The notes under the pieces: generated by a model
Told to the model about the DNA's origin: nothing
What the model saw: the letters and a program-made list of their open reading frames with translations, nothing else
Database searches by the model: none
Translations under genes and position numbers: made by a program
Shown: positions 13,585 to 15,288 of the stretch, piece by piece
Position numbering within the stretch: the stretch's first letter is position 1
How the letters are laid out: each line of letters starts with the position of its first letter
Origin: JBOGEB01 sp050743125
Lineage (GTDB): Bacteria; Actinomycetota; Nitriliruptoria; Euzebyales; Egibacteraceae
Assembly: GCA_050743125.1 (NCBI GenBank)
Contig: JBOGEB010000095.1
Span: 1 to 15,288, forward strand
Direction of reading: 5' to 3'
Length of the DNA: 15,288 nucleotides

Positions 13585-13684
13585 NNNNNNNNNNNNNNNN
13601 NNNNNNNNNNNNNNNNNNNNNNNNNNNNNNNNNNNNNNNNNNNNNNNNNNNNNNNNNNNNNNNNNNNNNNNNNNNNNNNNNNNN
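13585..13684. other. Assembly gap of exactly 100 N
   Basis: A placeholder gap. The 127 bases before it (13458-13584) and the 127 bases after it (13685-13811) are identical, so it probably joins two contigs that actually overlap within the hemC repeat array. Confidence 0.95.
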
Positions 13685-13811
13685 GGGTTCGGGGCGTCCC
13701 CGCCTGCCGGGTTCGGGGGGCCCCCGCCTGAGGGGTTCGGGGCGTCCCCGCCTGCCCAGGGGTTCGGGGAGCCCCCGCCTGCCCAGGCTCCGAAGCCTGC
13801 CGAGCCTTGAT
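13685..13811 (+). repeat. Exact second copy of the hemC 3' end
   Basis: Identical base for base to 13458-13584, including the TGA. Most likely the same genomic sequence shown twice rather than a second gene segment; any open frame drawn through the N run is an artefact. Confidence 0.9.
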
Positions 13812-15288
13812 CCCGTTCGGGGGCCCGCCGGCCCAGCGGGGGACCGTCTACCTGGTCGGCGGCGGCCCAGGCGATCCCGGCCTGCTCGGCCTGCGCGCCG
13901 CGCGCCTGTTGTCGACGGCGACGCTCGTGGCCTACGACCGGCTGTCGCCGCCAGAGGCGCTGGCGCTGTGCCCCGACGGCTGCGAGCAGGTCTACGTCGG
14001 CAAGCTCCCGGACCGCCACGCCCTGCCGCAGCCGGAGCTCAATCAGCTGCTCGTTTCGCGCGCGCTGGGCGGTGACGCCGTCGTGCGGCTCAAGGGCGGC
14101 GACCCGTTCGTGCTCGGGCGCGGGTCGGAGGAGGCGTTGGCGTGCGCCGCCGCCGGCGTGCCCTTCGAGGTCATCCCCGCGGTGACGTCGGCCACCGCCG
14201 CCCCGGCGTACGCCGGTATCCCGGTGACCCACCGCAGCGTCGCCGCGGGCTTCGCGGTCGTGACCGGGCACGAGGACCCGACCAAGGGCGCGTCGCAGGT
14301 CGACTACGACGCCCTGGCGCGGTTCGGTGGGACACTGGTGCTGCTCATGGGCGTCGGACGGATCGGCGAGATCGCGGCGGCGCTGGTGGCTGCGGGCAAG
14401 GATGCGGGCACGCCGGTCGCGGTCGTGCGCTGGGGGTCGACGCCACGCCAGCAGACGCTGGTCGCCACGCTCGGCACTGTCGGCGAGCGCGTCGCCGAGG
14501 CCGGCTTCGGCCCGCCCGCCGTGACCGTCGTCGGCGAGGTCGCCGCGCTGCGCGAGGATCTCGCCTGGTTCGACCGCCGGCCGCTGCACGGCGTGTCGGT
14601 GCTCGTTCCGCGCACCCGGCATCAGGCCAGCGAGCTGTCCGACCGGCTGCGCGCGCTGGGCGCCGAGCCGGTCGAGGCGCCGACGATCGCGATCGAGCCG
14701 ACCCGCGACCCTGAGGGGTTGCGGTTGGCGCTCGCGAAGGTCGCCGACGGCGCGTACGACTGGGTGGCGTTCACCTCGGCGAACGGGGTGGACGCGGTCT
14801 GGGAGCAGCTCCAGGTCCTGGGCCTGGACGCGCGCCTGTTCGCACGGACGCGGTTGGCGGTCGTCGGCCCGGGCACGGGTGAGGCTTTGGCCGCACGTGG
14901 GCTGCGCGCCGACCTCGTGCCCCAGCGGTACACGACCCGCGGGCTGGCCGACGCGCTGGTGGCTGCCGGTGACCGCGTGCACGCGGGTTCCCCACCCCCA
15001 CCCCGCGGGCGCCGGGTCCTCCTCCCGCGCGCCGACATCGCCACGCCGACGTTGACCCGGGCGCTCGCCGAGGCCGGCTGGGACACCGTCGAGGTCGAGG
15101 CCTACCGCACGGTCCGCGCCCGCGCGCTGCCCGGTCCGGTTGCCGAGCGCCTGGCCGCCGGCGACGTGGACGTGCTCGCCTTCGCCTCCTCCTCGACGGT
15201 CCGCAACTTCGTCGACCTGCTCAGCGGCCCGGTCGATCCCCGGATGCGCGTCGCCTCGATCGGCCCGGTGACGTCGGAGACCTGCCGT
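13807..15288 (+). CDS. cobA-hemD: Uroporphyrinogen-III C-methyltransferase / uroporphyrinogen-III synthase fusion, 3' end cut
   Basis: 494 codons run off the right edge. Domain 1 (about residues 13-250) is a SUMT: VYLVGGGPGDPGLLGLRAAR, VVRLKGGDPFVLGRGSEEA, VIPAVTSATAAPAYAGIPVT and VTGHED. It adds two methyls from SAM to uroporphyrinogen III, giving precorrin-2. Domain 2 (from about 259) is HemD: GVSVLVPRTRHQASELSDRL, WVAFTSANGVDAVW near 319, AVVGPGTGEAL and VLAFASSSTVRNF; it closes hydroxymethylbilane to uroporphyrinogen III. This fusion after hemC is standard in actinobacteria. The only start upstream of the SAM-binding strand is TTG at 13807, overlapping the hemC stop as TTGA; no clear Shine-Dalgarno sequence is seen, so coupling is likely. 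The N-terminal PFGGPPAQ is a unit of the hemC repeat family in this gene's frame. Confidence 0.93.
   Translation, partial: MIPFGGPPAQRGTVYLVGGGPGDPGLLGLRAARLLSTATLVAYDRLSPPEALALCPDGCEQVYVGKLPDRHALPQPELNQLLVSRALGGDAVVRLKGGDPFVLGRGSEEALACAAAGVPFEVIPAVTSATAAPAYAGIPVTHRSVAAGFAVVTGHEDPTKGASQVDYDALARFGGTLVLLMGVGRIGEIAAALVAAGKDAGTPVAVVRWGSTPRQQTLVATLGTVGERVAEAGFGPPAVTVVGEVAALREDLAWFDRRPLHGVSVLVPRTRHQASELSDRLRALGAEPVEAPTIAIEPTRDPEGLRLALAKVADGAYDWVAFTSANGVDAVWEQLQVLGLDARLFARTRLAVVGPGTGEALAARGLRADLVPQRYTTRGLADALVAAGDRVHAGSPPPPRGRRVLLPRADIATPTLTRALAEAGWDTVEVEAYRTVRARALPGPVAERLAAGDVDVLAFASSSTVRNFVDLLSGPVDPRMRVASIGPVTSETCR

Noticed and set aside
13580..13810. Open frame through the N gap
   Set aside because: It consists of unknown bases plus the duplicated hemC tail; an assembly artefact.
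13279..14982. Long minus-strand frames opposite hemC and cobA-hemD, and opposite hemA (10297-12324)
   Set aside because: Typical antisense shadows of GC-rich genes; the plus strand has complete family motifs.

Overview
The window comes from a very GC-rich actinobacterium (Actinomycetota). The evidence is the gene order glutaredoxin-like / rex / hemA / hemC / cobA-hemD, frequent GTG and TTG starts, TANNNT boxes placed a few bases before start codons, and stop/start overlaps at many gene junctions. It is a draft assembly: an exact 100-N gap lies at 13585-13684. The genus cannot be read from the sequence.

Left block (1-4923, minus strand). A co-directional surface-glycan cluster. In order of transcription it encodes a DPM-like GT2 glycosyltransferase, a FAD-dependent oxidoreductase, a NodB-type polysaccharide deacetylase, a multi-spanning flippase and a WecB-type UDP-GlcNAc 2-epimerase cut by the left edge. 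Together they could charge a lipid carrier, modify a glycan and export it. Two of the junctions are filled by related 24-bp in-frame tandem repeats that copy the ribosome-binding/start-codon region itself.

Middle block (4924-6908). Visibly lower in GC than either side and gene-poor. It holds a LuxR-type response regulator with a degenerate receiver pocket, an unrecognised coding-like fragment, and a possible small RNA (consensus TATAAT box, three hairpins, T-rich end) at 5118-5230. It looks like an acquired or decaying segment.

Right block (6909-15288). On the minus strand lies a sugar phosphate isomerase/epimerase-like TIM barrel whose stop overlaps the start of an unlisted 28-residue membrane peptide. 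Divergent from it, on the plus strand, are an acyl-CoA ligase with an apparent frameshift at its last motif, a glutaredoxin-like protein, then the redox sensor Rex and the tetrapyrrole genes: precorrin-2 dehydrogenase (siroheme), HemA, HemC and a CobA-HemD fusion cut by the right edge. These convert glutamyl-tRNA to uroporphyrinogen III and branch to siroheme, under likely NADH/NAD+ control by Rex.

The most unusual signal is that 24-bp in-frame repeat arrays straddle three separate stop/start junctions (oxidoreductase/deacetylase, deacetylase/flippase, hemC/cobA-hemD). The hemC array also broke the assembly: 127 bp are repeated exactly on both sides of the N gap.
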